Positions 9,451-18,192 of a stretch of 63,051 bases of DNA are shown here, in pieces. The DNA is from Sandaracinus sp. (GTDB taxonomy: Bacteria; Myxococcota_A; Polyangia; Polyangiales; Houyiibacteriaceae). Under the pieces are notes generated by a model. It was not told where the DNA came from. It ran no database searches and saw only the letters and a program-made list of their open reading frames with translations. The position numbers and the translations under genes were made by a program. How positions within the stretch are numbered: the stretch's first letter is position 1; the number at the start of each line of letters is the position of its first letter. The stretch is from contig PABA01000079.1 in the NCBI GenBank assembly GCA_002699025.1, positions 1-63,051 on the forward strand, read 5' to 3'.

Positions 9451-11655
9451 TCAGTCGTACTCGCGGGCGCCCCAGGCGTCCGCGCCTTCGACGTTGCGAC
9501 GGGACCAGTACTGACCACCGAGGTCGGCCATCTGAATGAGCATCAGACGCTCCTCGCGGGTCAGGTCGACGCCGACGTCCTCGGGGTGGCTGCCACCCTC
9601 CCAGGCCCAGTCGCCGTCGTCGGTCTCGCTGTTGATGTTCAGCACCTCGATGAGGCGCGACGTGCGGGCCAGGCCCGGGGTGACCCACTCCGGCGGCGTG
9701 TCGCCGGTCGCGACCGAGTCGCCCATCATCGCCGACGGGTAGAGCAGCGTGACGTACGAGGCCGGATACGTGTGCGTGTCCATCTCGTAGTAGACCTCGA
9801 GCGGCTCGTCCGTGAGCAGGAGATAGGGGATCTCGTACTCGAGCATCTCGCCGTCGTCGGTGGTCGTCGTGACGGTGTAGAAGCGGCCCGCGAAGGGGTC
9901 GTCCGCGCCGCCGTCGTGGCAGCTCACGCAGTTCTCATCGAAGATGTCCTGCAGGTTCGGGCCGCTCGCGGCGCCGTACCAGGGCAGCTCGGTGCGATCG
10001 GGGATGGCCGCGTTGAAGTCCTGCGGGCCGGCCTGCTGGGCGAGGGTCGTCGGACCCATGCGCGGCAGGACCTGACCGGTGCGGTCCTCGTGGCAGCCAC
10101 CGCAGCGACGCTCCTCACCGGGCATGGCCTGGATCCAGAGCATCTGGTTGCGGATGGCCATGCCGTAGCGGTCGAGCGCCTGCAGGTGGTAGGGCAGGCG
10201 ACCGGGCACGGCGGCCTCCCAGGAGCCGTCGTCGTAGACCTCGGCCTCACCGACGATGGCGGCGCCCTCGTGCATGGTCAGGCCGAACTCGCGGACCGGG
10301 CCGATCTCCGAGGAGAAGCCCTCGATGATGCGGACGCGCGTCGTCTGGTCGAGCGCCTCGTCGAGCGAGGTGCCGTCGAACTGGCCGCCGCGCACACGCT
10401 CGTTCAGGCCGGTGACGGTGACGTCGACCGAACCCAGGATGGCGGGCTCGCTCTCGTCCGGCGTCGGGCCGACGAAGCCCCGGCGAACCGGCGGGATGTC
10501 GCGCGGCCGGACCGGGATGGCGTAGGTGTCCCAAAAGCTCGGGTCGTCGTAGACGAGGGTGCGGCGGCGCGTCTCCGGGTCCCAGAGGTAGATGCCGAAG
10601 TTCGGCGCCGTCTCCGCGAGCTCGTTGCGCTCGTTCACGTCTCCGTCGGCCCAGGCGACCAGGAACTGGCCGTCGTTCAGCGGGAAGGGCCGGCGGTAGC
10701 GGCCGACGCCGCTCGGGGGGCTCGCCTCGCCGGTCGGGACCTGCGGGGTGAGCACGTCGAAGCGGGCGTTCTGCTCGTCGATGAGCACGCCGTCGACGCC
10801 GCCTTCGGCGCGCGCGTCCAGGTGGACGAGGGCGCCCGCCTGGATGGTGCCGCGGCGGCTGGTGACGACGCCGATGAACTGGCCCGGGTCGATCTCCTGG
10901 AACTGCACGAGGCTGTTGCCCGGCTTACCGCCCGTGCCGGCGAGGCCGACCATCTGCGTGCAGTCCGGGTTCATGGCCATCAGCTTGACGTCGTTGAGCG
11001 GGCCGAGGTGCTCCCAGCGCGAGAAGCCCACGCGGCCGTCGCTCATCAGGAACGGGTCGGCGGAGTGCGAGAGGTTCTGCGCGCAGAGGCGCCGGTCGGC
11101 GTCGCCCGCGTCCACGCTGATGGTGGCGAGCTGGGTGACCACGCGGCTGTGGTTGTACTCGTCCGCGCGGGTGCCCATCTCGGTGAAGGGCTGGTTGGTC
11201 ACGAAGGCGATGCGGTCGCCCGGGACGAAGATGGGCTTGACGTCGTGCCAGTCACCGAAGGTGAGCTGGCGAACGCCCGAGCCATCCACGTTCGCGACGT
11301 AGACGTGGTAGTGGCGGCTGTCGGCCGTGCGCATCGAGAACACCACCTGCGTGGCGTCGAAGCTCAGGTCCATGCCGTTGATGTCGACGCCCTCGAACTC
11401 CTCCGTGAGGTTGGTGAGGGTGCCGTCCGGCGTGGGCGGCGAGAGCACGTAGAGCCCGCCTCCGGGCTCGTAGCGCAGGTAGTCGATCGTCTGGCCGTTG
11501 CCACCCGTGACGTTGTGGCCGCCTCCCTCCGTGATGAACGCTCTCTTCACGAAGACGACGGCTTGGACGCCGGGTAGAACGCTGTCGTCGGGGTCGCCCC
11601 CCGAGCACGCCAGGAGCAACGTCGCCAGGGCGACGCTCATCCAGGTTCTGTTCAT
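9451..11655 (-). CDS. hydrazine-synthase-alpha-like diheme beta-propeller lipoprotein
   Basis: A 734-residue exported protein. ATG 11655 is chosen because it follows AGGAGG by 5-6 nt and leads straight into a lipoprotein signal (VALATLLLAC). The N-terminal half is TolB/YVTN-like propeller sequence (LSFDATQVVFSMRTADSRHY, then VKPIFVPGDRIAFVTN). Two canonical heme-attachment motifs follow, CGGCH near residue 516 and CVSCH near 576. A Tyr-rich C-terminal region (YPASYVTLLYPSAMMGDS) lies between and after them. This architecture matches the hydrazine synthase alpha-subunit-related family. There is no sign of the beta or gamma subunits or other anammox genes, so the substrate is unknown. It heads the operon with the HEAT gene and is divergent from the CcdA-thioredoxin gene. 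Confidence 0.9.
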   Translation of the reverse strand: MNRTWMSVALATLLLACSGGDPDDSVLPGVQAVVFVKRAFITEGGGHNVTGGNGQTIDYLRYEPGGGLYVLSPPTPDGTLTNLTEEFEGVDINGMDLSFDATQVVFSMRTADSRHYHVYVANVDGSGVRQLTFGDWHDVKPIFVPGDRIAFVTNQPFTEMGTRADEYNHSRVVTQLATISVDAGDADRRLCAQNLSHSADPFLMSDGRVGFSRWEHLGPLNDVKLMAMNPDCTQMVGLAGTGGKPGNSLVQFQEIDPGQFIGVVTSRRGTIQAGALVHLDARAEGGVDGVLIDEQNARFDVLTPQVPTGEASPPSGVGRYRRPFPLNDGQFLVAWADGDVNERNELAETAPNFGIYLWDPETRRRTLVYDDPSFWDTYAIPVRPRDIPPVRRGFVGPTPDESEPAILGSVDVTVTGLNERVRGGQFDGTSLDEALDQTTRVRIIEGFSSEIGPVREFGLTMHEGAAIVGEAEVYDDGSWEAAVPGRLPYHLQALDRYGMAIRNQMLWIQAMPGEERRCGGCHEDRTGQVLPRMGPTTLAQQAGPQDFNAAIPDRTELPWYGAASGPNLQDIFDENCVSCHDGGADDPFAGRFYTVTTTTDDGEMLEYEIPYLLLTDEPLEVYYEMDTHTYPASYVTLLYPSAMMGDSVATGDTPPEWVTPGLARTSRLIEVLNINSETDDGDWAWEGGSHPEDVGVDLTREERLMLIQMADLGGQYWSRRNVEGADAWGAREYD

Positions 11656-11903
11656 GGTTGCCTCCTCGGTCATCGGCGCTCCGAACATGTGCAAAACTCG
11701 ATCCCAGCTAAAAGCCCAATGATTTCCATGGGAGGTCTCTCGGCGGGTTGGGGGTCTGCACCCCCAAAGGGCTCTCCATGGGGGTCCGCGCCCCCGGAGT
11801 TTCCCCCGCCGAAACAGGGGTGAACGGGCCTCTCGCCGCTCCGTATGAGCGACCCCTCGGCGGGCAGTACCCCTCGCGCGTGCGCGGTGCTAGGAAAGGA
11901 GCG

Positions 11904-13232
11904 ATGCGTACGCTCTCCCGCTGGCTGACCGGCCTCGCCGCCGGCGCCCTCGCCTGGGGCGTGGCGGCCCCCGCCCAGGCCGACATCCTCGGCGACATCG
12001 CCGGCGACTTCGAATCCGCCCTGAGCAGCGGCAGCTACGCCTGGGCGCTCCTCTTGATCTTCGGCGCGGGCCTCGCCACGGCCCTGACGCCCTGCGTCTA
12101 TCCGATGATCGCCATCACCGTGTCGATCTTCGGCGCGCGCCAGGCGAAGTCGAAGGCCGAGGGCGCCCTGCTCTCCTTCAGCTTCGTGCTCGGCATCGCC
12201 GCGCTCTTCACGCCGCTCGGCATCATCAGCGCGCTGACCGGGAGCGCCATGGGCAGCGCGCTGGCGAACCCCTGGGTCCTCGCCGTGCTGGCCATCCTCT
12301 TCCTCGCGATGGCCCTGAGCATGTTCGGCGCCTGGGACATGAACCTCCCGCCCGCGCTCCAGAACAAGCTCGCCCAGGTGGGGGGCGCCGGCTACAAGGG
12401 CGCCTTCGGCGTGGGCTTCGTGAACGGGCTCATCGCCGCGCCCTGCACGGGCCCGGTCCTGACGGTGCTGCTGACCTACGTCGGCACGACCCAGTCGGTG
12501 GCCTTCGGCGCGCTCAGCCTCTTCGTCTACTCGCTGGGCCTGGGGGTGCTCTTCTTCGTCGTCGGCACCTTCGCGGTGAGCCTTCCGAAGTCGGGCAAGT
12601 GGCTCGACCACGTGAAGAGCTTCTTCGGCGTGGTGATGCTCGTGCTCGCCTTCTACTACCTGCGCAGCATCCTCCCGCTCCCGCGCCCGGTCGTGCGCGA
12701 GACGCTCTGGCTGGCCATCCCGGCCGGGCTGCTGCTCTTCGGGGTCGCCGTCGGCGCGATCCACCTCTCCTTCAAGGAGGGCACGAAGCTCCAGAAGGCG
12801 CGGAAGGCCGTGGGCGTGACGGCGGCCGTGGTCGGCGGGCTCGGGCTGATCTTCTGGCTCGAGGCGCTCCCGGCGGGCGCGCACATCGAGTGGATCGAGG
12901 ACTACGAGGCGGGCTTCGCGATGGCCGAGGAGACCGGCAAGCCGATGCTGGTCGACTTCGGCGCCGACTGGTGCGGCGCCTGCAACGACCTCGAGCACGA
13001 GGCCATGAGCGACCCGCGGGTGGTCGCCGAGGCGCAGCGCTTCGTGCCCGTGCGCGTCGACCTGAGCGCGGATCAGGCTACGCCGGAGAAGTGGGCGCTC
13101 CTGCGGGAGCGCTACGAGCAGCCGGGCTTGCCCCTGGTGGTGATGCACGGCGCGGACGGGGACGAGGCGCATCGGGTGACCGGGCTCGTGAGCGCGGACG
13201 AGTTCCTCGAGATGCTCCGCGCCACGAATTGA
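11904..13232 (+). CDS. dsbD: CcdA-thioredoxin (DsbD-like) thiol:disulfide interchange protein
   Basis: A 442-residue inner-membrane reductant carrier that moves electrons from cytoplasmic thioredoxin to exported proteins. A signal peptide (residues 1-26) precedes eight or so membrane segments carrying the paired CcdA cysteines in TPC (Cys64) and APC (Cys181). The C-terminus is a thioredoxin domain with WCGAC (Cys357, Cys360) and a cis-Pro (QPGLPLVV). Classical DsbD has an additional N-terminal Ig-like domain of about 120 residues with its own cysteine pair; it is missing here. ATG 11904 has AGGA 8 nt upstream. Head-to-head with the diheme protein gene, it could supply reducing power for heme attachment (inference). 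The symbol is by resemblance. Confidence 0.9.
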   Translation: MRTLSRWLTGLAAGALAWGVAAPAQADILGDIAGDFESALSSGSYAWALLLIFGAGLATALTPCVYPMIAITVSIFGARQAKSKAEGALLSFSFVLGIAALFTPLGIISALTGSAMGSALANPWVLAVLAILFLAMALSMFGAWDMNLPPALQNKLAQVGGAGYKGAFGVGFVNGLIAAPCTGPVLTVLLTYVGTTQSVAFGALSLFVYSLGLGVLFFVVGTFAVSLPKSGKWLDHVKSFFGVVMLVLAFYYLRSILPLPRPVVRETLWLAIPAGLLLFGVAVGAIHLSFKEGTKLQKARKAVGVTAAVVGGLGLIFWLEALPAGAHIEWIEDYEAGFAMAEETGKPMLVDFGADWCGACNDLEHEAMSDPRVVAEAQRFVPVRVDLSADQATPEKWALLRERYEQPGLPLVVMHGADGDEAHRVTGLVSADEFLEMLRATN

Positions 13233-13670
13233 CGCGGGGACGGCGCTCGCATCACGTGGCGCCGCCCACGCTGAGCGCGGCCGAGGCGCTGGCGGAGCAC
13301 GCGGGGGCCTGCGGCGCGGATGGGTTCACGCGACCGACCCGCCCCGAGCTCACCCGATAGCCCATCGGATCGCTCGCCGGCGCGCGCGGTGGCCAGTCGC
13401 GGGGCCAGCGACCAGCCGGGGAGCCGCTCAAAGCTACGGCGCCACTGGACCGGATTCCGTGCGCACGGAAAGGGCGCGAGCGGAGCGGACGCCACGTGAC
13501 GAACGCGCGTCGAATGGCGCCAACGGGAGGCGCCGGGCGGGCGGCACGCCGGTTGCGTAGACGCGCCCACCTCGCCGCCGGAGCCACGCCTCGGGCTCGC
13601 TCCCGCGCGGCGCTCCCCACCGCGGCCTCCGCGCCGCGACGCACGTACGCACGAGAAGAAGAACAGAACG
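13233..13670. other. 438-nt gene-free spacer
   Basis: I see no credible gene, tRNA or repeat here. Open frames that cross it are Arg/Pro/Ala-rich. It should contain the promoter of the P-domain lipoprotein gene at 13671, but I cannot place -35/-10 boxes with confidence. Confidence 0.6.
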
Positions 13671-14756
13671 ATGGACCGCTTCGCCTTCCCCCTCCTCCTC
13701 ACCGCCGTCCTCCTCGCGGGCCTCGGCCTCCAGGCCTGCGCCGCGCAGCCCGCCGCGAAGGGCGACGAAGAGGCCGCCCCGCTCATGGGCGCCCTCGACT
13801 CCTTCCGTTCGCCCACGCTCCAGGGCGAGCTCCCCTTCGGCGAGCCGGCGCCCGCGGCGATCCGCGACGACGCGCGCTTCCACGCCTGGGACTTCGCGCT
13901 CGACGGCGCCGCCTCCGTGCGCCTCGTGACCGGCCCCGTCGACGGCGGCGGGGAGACCGACACGGTCGTCTACCTCTACCGCGAGGGCCCGCGCGGCTGG
14001 GGCTCCACCATCGCGAAGAACGACGACGCGCCCGGCACGTTCTTCTCGGATCTGGCGGTCGAGCTCGAGGCGGGCACCTACCGCGTGCTCGTGAAGGGCT
14101 ACTCGCGCTGGACGCGCGGACCCTTCGAGCTCCTCGGCCTCTGCGAGGGCGCCGGCTGCCCGGGCGCCTCCGAGCCCTCCCTCGGCGCCGAGGGCGACGA
14201 CTGCTCGGCCGAGCTCGCCTGCGCGGAGGGCCTCCGCTGCGAGGGCGTCGCGCGCGAGAGCGGCCTCGGCAAGTGCATCGACCCGGCGCCGATCGCCGGT
14301 GAGGGCGCGAGCTGCTCCGAGGAGGCGCCTTGCGCCGCCGGGCTGCTCTGCGCCGGCTTCGGCATGTGCGTCCCCGAGTGGATGCGCGGGAGCTTCACGC
14401 GCGCCCCCGACCTCGCCATCCCCGACGCGGACGCGCGCGGCGCGAGCGACGAGATCGTCGCCTACGGCCTCGCCACCGTCGACATGGGCGTCGAGGTCGA
14501 GGCCTTCATCCGCCACCCCTACCCCGGCGACCTCCTCGTCACGCTGAGCAACCCGCTCGGCACCGAGGCCACCGTCTTCGACGGCGAGGTCGACTACTGG
14601 TGGGGCGAGGACCTGCGCCTCGAGGGCCCCGTGCTCGGCTTCTCCGGCGACGAGGACGTCAACGGCGTCTGGACCCTGAAGGTCGTCGACCGGCTGGCGC
14701 GGGACGTGGGCACGCTCGAGGAGTGGACGCTCACGGTCACGTCCCGCTGGGACTAG
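13671..14756 (+). CDS. P-domain lipoprotein with Cys-rich linker
   Basis: A 361-residue lipoprotein with the signal ending in AGLGLQAC. About residues 30-150 form a beta-rich pre-peptidase-like domain (HAWDFALDGAASVRLVTG, LEAGTYRVLVKGYSRW). A linker holds ten or so cysteines in two Dickkopf-like clusters. About residues 240-361 are a proprotein convertase P-domain (IPDADARGASDEIVAYGLAT, then HPYPGDLLVTLSNP and VNGVWTLKVVDRLARD). P-domains usually stabilise subtilisin-like proteases, but there is no protease domain here, so it may be a surface-binding or inhibitor protein. ATG 13671 has AGAAGAAG upstream. It converges on hppD, with only 8 nt between the two stop codons. Confidence 0.88.
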   Translation: MDRFAFPLLLTAVLLAGLGLQACAAQPAAKGDEEAAPLMGALDSFRSPTLQGELPFGEPAPAAIRDDARFHAWDFALDGAASVRLVTGPVDGGGETDTVVYLYREGPRGWGSTIAKNDDAPGTFFSDLAVELEAGTYRVLVKGYSRWTRGPFELLGLCEGAGCPGASEPSLGAEGDDCSAELACAEGLRCEGVARESGLGKCIDPAPIAGEGASCSEEAPCAAGLLCAGFGMCVPEWMRGSFTRAPDLAIPDADARGASDEIVAYGLATVDMGVEVEAFIRHPYPGDLLVTLSNPLGTEATVFDGEVDYWWGEDLRLEGPVLGFSGDEDVNGVWTLKVVDRLARDVGTLEEWTLTVTSRWD

Positions 14757-14764
14757 CCTAGTAC

Positions 14765-15913
14765 CTAGATGCGCCCCTCGGCCTTCTGCTGGCGCTCGAT
14801 GCTCTCGAAGAGCGCGCGGAAGTTGCCGCCGCCGAAGCCCTTGTCGCCCTTGCGCTCGATGATCTCGAAGAAGAAGGGCCCGGCCTCGCGCTCGTCGTGC
14901 GTCGACGCCGAGTCCTGCAGGAAGATCTGCAGCAGGTAGCTGTTCTTCCCCTTCCCATCGACGAGGATCTGCAGCTCCCGCAGCTCGTCCATGTCCTCGT
15001 CGATGGCGCCGATCTCGAGCTCCTCGAGGCGCGCCGGGAGCATGTCGTAGTAGACGCCCGGCGTCGGGAAGAAGTCGACGCCCCGCTCGCGCAGCCCGCG
15101 CACGGCCTTCTGGATCGCGTTCACGGCGAGCGCCGCGTGCTGGATGCCGTCGCCGCGCTGGTCCTCCGCGAAGAGGTAGATCTGCGACTTCTTGAAGAAG
15201 GGCCGGAGCGGCTCGTTGTTCGCGAACTTCACGCCGCTCTTCGGATCCCACATCACCTGCGAGCGGAGCCCCGAGCCCTCGGGCCGGTCGGGCGCCACGT
15301 CGTTCGTGTGGAACTCGATGTCCCAGTAGCGCTCGAAGCCCATCACGTGCTCCATCCAGAGCAGCGCCGGGCTCATGGTCTCGAAGTTCGACGTGATGTG
15401 GTCGATGTGGTCGAAGCCGTAGGCGTTGTCGCCGCCCTTCGGCGTCTCGTGCTCCTCGAAGCCCGGCACGAGGCGCGGGTAGGCCTCGTCGCGCTGCACG
15501 AAGCGGAAGGTGCTCGAGCCGAAGGGCGTCGTGATCGAGAAGGTGCGCAGCGTGCCGCCGCCGTCCTCGTAGGTCTCGATCTCCTGCATGGGCGTCCCGC
15601 CCCGCGCGTCGAGCAGGCGGAAGGTCTTCTCGATGTCCTCCACCTCGAAGACGATACTGCCGACGCCGTCCGGGTGCCGCTTCAGCCACCGCCAAGCCCG
15701 GCCGCCCTCCCCCAGCGGCGCGCTCACGAGCACGTTCACGTCACCGGCGCGGAAGAGGAGCGAGCGCTGCTTGCCCGCCTCCTCGAGCGCCTTCGAGCTC
15801 TGGCCGATCTCCGCGAAGTCGAGCTTCTTCGTGTAGAACGCGCGGCTCCGCTCGAGGTCGTGCACGTAGTAGTGGATCGCTTCGATGCGCTTGATGCCGA
15901 GGGACTCGACCAT
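14765..15913 (-). CDS. hppD: 4-hydroxyphenylpyruvate dioxygenase
   Basis: Converts 4-hydroxyphenylpyruvate to homogentisate in tyrosine degradation; a cytoplasmic Fe(II) enzyme of 382 residues, the usual length. It consists of two vicinal-oxygen-chelate modules. The iron ligands are visible as His in DHIDHITSN (about 166), His in GIQHAALAV (about 258) and Glu in PFFFEIIER (about 350). The C-terminal GFGGGNFRALFESIE helix that gates the active site is intact. ATG 15913 has AAGGAG 7 nt upstream. It is the last of three same-strand genes, 97 nt downstream of maiA, and together they form a tyrosine catabolic operon. Confidence 0.97.
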   Translation of the reverse strand: MVESLGIKRIEAIHYYVHDLERSRAFYTKKLDFAEIGQSSKALEEAGKQRSLLFRAGDVNVLVSAPLGEGGRAWRWLKRHPDGVGSIVFEVEDIEKTFRLLDARGGTPMQEIETYEDGGGTLRTFSITTPFGSSTFRFVQRDEAYPRLVPGFEEHETPKGGDNAYGFDHIDHITSNFETMSPALLWMEHVMGFERYWDIEFHTNDVAPDRPEGSGLRSQVMWDPKSGVKFANNEPLRPFFKKSQIYLFAEDQRGDGIQHAALAVNAIQKAVRGLRERGVDFFPTPGVYYDMLPARLEELEIGAIDEDMDELRELQILVDGKGKNSYLLQIFLQDSASTHDEREAGPFFFEIIERKGDKGFGGGNFRALFESIERQQKAEGRI

Positions 15914-16010
15914 GGGGCTTCTCCTTCGAGGCGGATGAGGGTCCGCGGCAGGCGGACGGCTTCAGGGGATGAGGGCGTGCAGTCGCGGGCGGCCGCGCGC
16001 GAGCCCACGC

Positions 16011-16691
16011 TCAGGATGGCTCGGCGGACGGCGCGTCCGGCTGCCGGTCGGGGTGCGCGGCCTGGAACGCCGGGAGGCTCGCGCAGCGCGCCTCGGCGCG
16101 CAGGAGCGTCGGGTAGGCGTCGACGTCCACGTCGAAGCGGCGCGCGTTGTAGAGCTGCGGCACGAGGCAGACGTCCGCGACGCTCGGCCGGTCCCCGACC
16201 AGGTAGGCGCCGGCCGTCTCCTTCGCGAGCTTCTCCATGGCGCCCAGGCCCTTGGCGATCACGCCGCGCGCGTGGGCCACCTTGTCGCCGCCGAGCGAGT
16301 CGACGAGCAGGAGCGTCGCGAAGTTCTGGAGCGGCTGGATGCCGGCGTTGACGATCTCGGCATGCTCCCAGGCGCGGGCGCGGGCCCAGGCGTCCGCGGG
16401 GACGAGCGCCTTCTCGGGGTAGGCGTCCTCGAGGAAGTGCAGGATGGCGAGCGACTGGGTCAGGCGGCGAGTGAGCGCGCCCTCCTCCCACTCGAGCACG
16501 GGCACCTGCTGGAGCGTGTTGACGCCCGCGTAGTCGTCCGAGCGCTGCTCGCCCTCGCGCAGGTGGATCGAGCGGACCTCGTAGGCGAGGCCCTTGTGCT
16601 CGAGGGCGATGCGGACCCGCCAGCTGCAGCTGCTCCGCCAGTAGGCGTAGAGCCGCAGCGGGGGGAGCGCGCCGCTCTCGGCCTCGCTCAC
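16011..16691 (-). CDS. maiA: maleylacetoacetate isomerase (zeta-class GST)
   Basis: A 226-residue glutathione-dependent enzyme that isomerises maleylacetoacetate to fumarylacetoacetate. The thioredoxin-like N-terminal domain carries the diagnostic SSCSWRVRIAL motif, and the NTLQQVPVLEWEEG and LTQSLAILHFLED glutathione-site segments are present. The helical C-terminal domain follows (VGDRPSVADVCLVPQLYNA). The GTG at 16691 overlaps the stop of fahA (GTGA), so translation is probably coupled. The enzyme sits in the cytoplasm between the substrates of hppD and fahA. Confidence 0.94.
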   Translation of the reverse strand: MSEAESGALPPLRLYAYWRSSCSWRVRIALEHKGLAYEVRSIHLREGEQRSDDYAGVNTLQQVPVLEWEEGALTRRLTQSLAILHFLEDAYPEKALVPADAWARARAWEHAEIVNAGIQPLQNFATLLLVDSLGGDKVAHARGVIAKGLGAMEKLAKETAGAYLVGDRPSVADVCLVPQLYNARRFDVDVDAYPTLLRAEARCASLPAFQAAHPDRQPDAPSAEPS

Positions 16692-17665
16692 GCCTCGACG
16701 ACCTTCTGCGCGATGGTGCCGAAGAGGTTCCGGCCCTCCGTGTCGCGCATCTCGATCGTGACCTCGTCGCCGGCCTTCAGGAACGCCGTGGTCGGCTTCC
16801 CGTCCTTCAGGATCTCGCGCATGCGCCGCTCGGCGAGGCAGCTCACGCCGCGGGCCTCGTCCTCGTTGGAGACCGTGCCGCTCCCGAGGATGGTGCCGGC
16901 GGTGAAGGCGCGGGTCTTCGTGATGTGCTGGATGAGGTCGCGGAAGGAGAAGTGCATCTCCGGGCCGGCCGCCGGGTCGCCCGCGAGGTCGCCGTTGAGC
17001 GTCGTGCGCATGGTCAGGTGGACGCGGCCCTCCTTCCAGGCGTCGCCGAGCTCGTCGGGCGTGATCGCGAAGGGCGAGAACGCCGTGGCGGGCTTCGAGT
17101 TGAAGAAGCCGAAGTTCTTCTTGAGCTCCGCGGGGATCAGGTTCCGCAGCGTGACGTCGTTGCAGAGCATGAGGAGCTTCACGTGCCGGTCCGCGTCGTC
17201 CTTCTTCACGCCGCGGGGCGTGTCGCCGAGCACGACGCAGATCTCCGCCTCGAAGTCGAGGCCCCACTCGGGGTTCGGCAGCTCGATGTCGTCGGTGGGC
17301 GCGAGGAGCACGCCGCTCCCGCCCTGGTAGACGAGCGGGTCGGTCTCGAGGGTCTCGGGGGGCTCGGCGTTCCGGGCCTTCCGGACGAGGACGATGTGGT
17401 TGATGTAGGCGGAGCCGTCGACCCACTCGTAGGCGCGGGGGAGCGGGGCGTGGAGCTTCGCGACGTCGAGGGGCTGGCCCTCGACCTCGCCGGCGTCGAG
17501 CTTCTTCGCGAGGGCGCGGAGCTTCGGCTCGGCCTCGTCCCAGGTGTCGAGGGCGGCCTGGAGCGTGGGGGCGATGCCCTCGGCCGGGGTGATCTTGGTG
17601 CCGTCGTGGCTGACGACGACGAGCTTTCCGTCGCGGGTTCCGTCGCGGAGCGTGGCGAGCCTCAT
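16688..17665 (-). CDS. fahA: fumarylacetoacetate hydrolase family protein
   Basis: A 325-residue cytoplasmic hydrolase that splits fumarylacetoacetate into fumarate and acetoacetate, the final step of tyrosine degradation. The FAH catalytic fold is shown by LDFEAEICVVLGD (metal-binding acidic residues), MLCNDVTLRNL, FGFFNSKPATAFSPFAITPD and GTILGSGTVSNEDE. The length fits the short bacterial form rather than the 420-residue eukaryotic one. It leads the fahA-maiA-hppD operon, and its stop overlaps the maiA start. Homogentisate dioxygenase, needed between hppD and maiA, is not in the window. Confidence 0.94.
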   Translation of the reverse strand: MRLATLRDGTRDGKLVVVSHDGTKITPAEGIAPTLQAALDTWDEAEPKLRALAKKLDAGEVEGQPLDVAKLHAPLPRAYEWVDGSAYINHIVLVRKARNAEPPETLETDPLVYQGGSGVLLAPTDDIELPNPEWGLDFEAEICVVLGDTPRGVKKDDADRHVKLLMLCNDVTLRNLIPAELKKNFGFFNSKPATAFSPFAITPDELGDAWKEGRVHLTMRTTLNGDLAGDPAAGPEMHFSFRDLIQHITKTRAFTAGTILGSGTVSNEDEARGVSCLAERRMREILKDGKPTTAFLKAGDEVTIEMRDTEGRNLFGTIAQKVVEA

Positions 17666-17804
17666 GGCGCCGGGAGTAGACGCTCGACCTCGAAATCACA
17701 AGGGTTCTCGGGGCGCTCCAGTGAGTCAGCGCAAAGGCGAGGCGGGCTCCCGAACGAAGACGCGCGCTTGTCCGCGGGTCGGGACGGCGCTACCTGTGTC
17801 GGAG

Positions 17805-18077
17805 ATGGAACGTGAGAAGGTCGAGGGGGAGATCGAGCGCCTGCGCGGGCTCCGGAAGGACCTCGACCGCGACTGGAGCCACCTGAAGTACTACGCGATC
17901 CCGATGGTGCTGGCCGGGCCCGCGTTCTTCCTCTGGGGAGCCATCGCGTCGTCCCTCGTCGTCCTGGGGACGGCGTCCGTGCTGGCGACCGCCGCGTACC
18001 TGATCGGTGTGCGCCGCAAGGAGTACGAGGGCGAGATCGAGCTCTGGCAGGAGCAGCTCGGCCGCCTCGAGGAGTGA
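17805..18077 (+). CDS. small two-helix membrane protein flanked by coiled coils
   Basis: A 90-residue protein of no recognised family. A charged helix (MEREKVEGEIERLRGLRKDL) precedes two hydrophobic segments at about residues 31-48 and 50-68, followed by another amphipathic helix (YEGEIELWQEQLGRLEE). The topology suggests a hairpin in the inner membrane with both ends in the cytoplasm. The ATG directly follows GGAG with no spacer, so an upstream GTG at 17796 is possible. It is divergent from fahA, and a tandem repeat begins 8 nt after its stop codon. Confidence 0.75.
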   Translation: MEREKVEGEIERLRGLRKDLDRDWSHLKYYAIPMVLAGPAFFLWGAIASSLVVLGTASVLATAAYLIGVRRKEYEGEIELWQEQLGRLEE

Positions 18078-18085
18078 GCCCGGGG

Positions 18086-18192
18086 CCGCGCGGAGCGTGA
18101 ACGGGACCGCGCGGAGCGTGAACGGGACCGCGCGGGTGGACGGGACCGCGCGGATGGGCGGGACCGCGCGGAGCGTGAACGACGCCGCGCGG
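18086..18192. repeat. tandem array of 21/18-bp units, CCGCGCGGAGCGTGAACGGG
   Basis: Five units of 21, 21, 18, 18 and about 21 bp start 8 nt after the stop codon at 18077. All unit lengths are multiples of three. The long units carry GAGCGTGAAC and the short ones a 3-bp deletion of it. Confidence 0.9.

Noticed and set aside
9451-11655. Evidence for anammox metabolism from the hydrazine-synthase-like protein
   Set aside because: No hydrazine synthase beta/gamma, hydrazine dehydrogenase or nitrogen genes occur. Related proteins are widespread in bacteria that do not make hydrazine.
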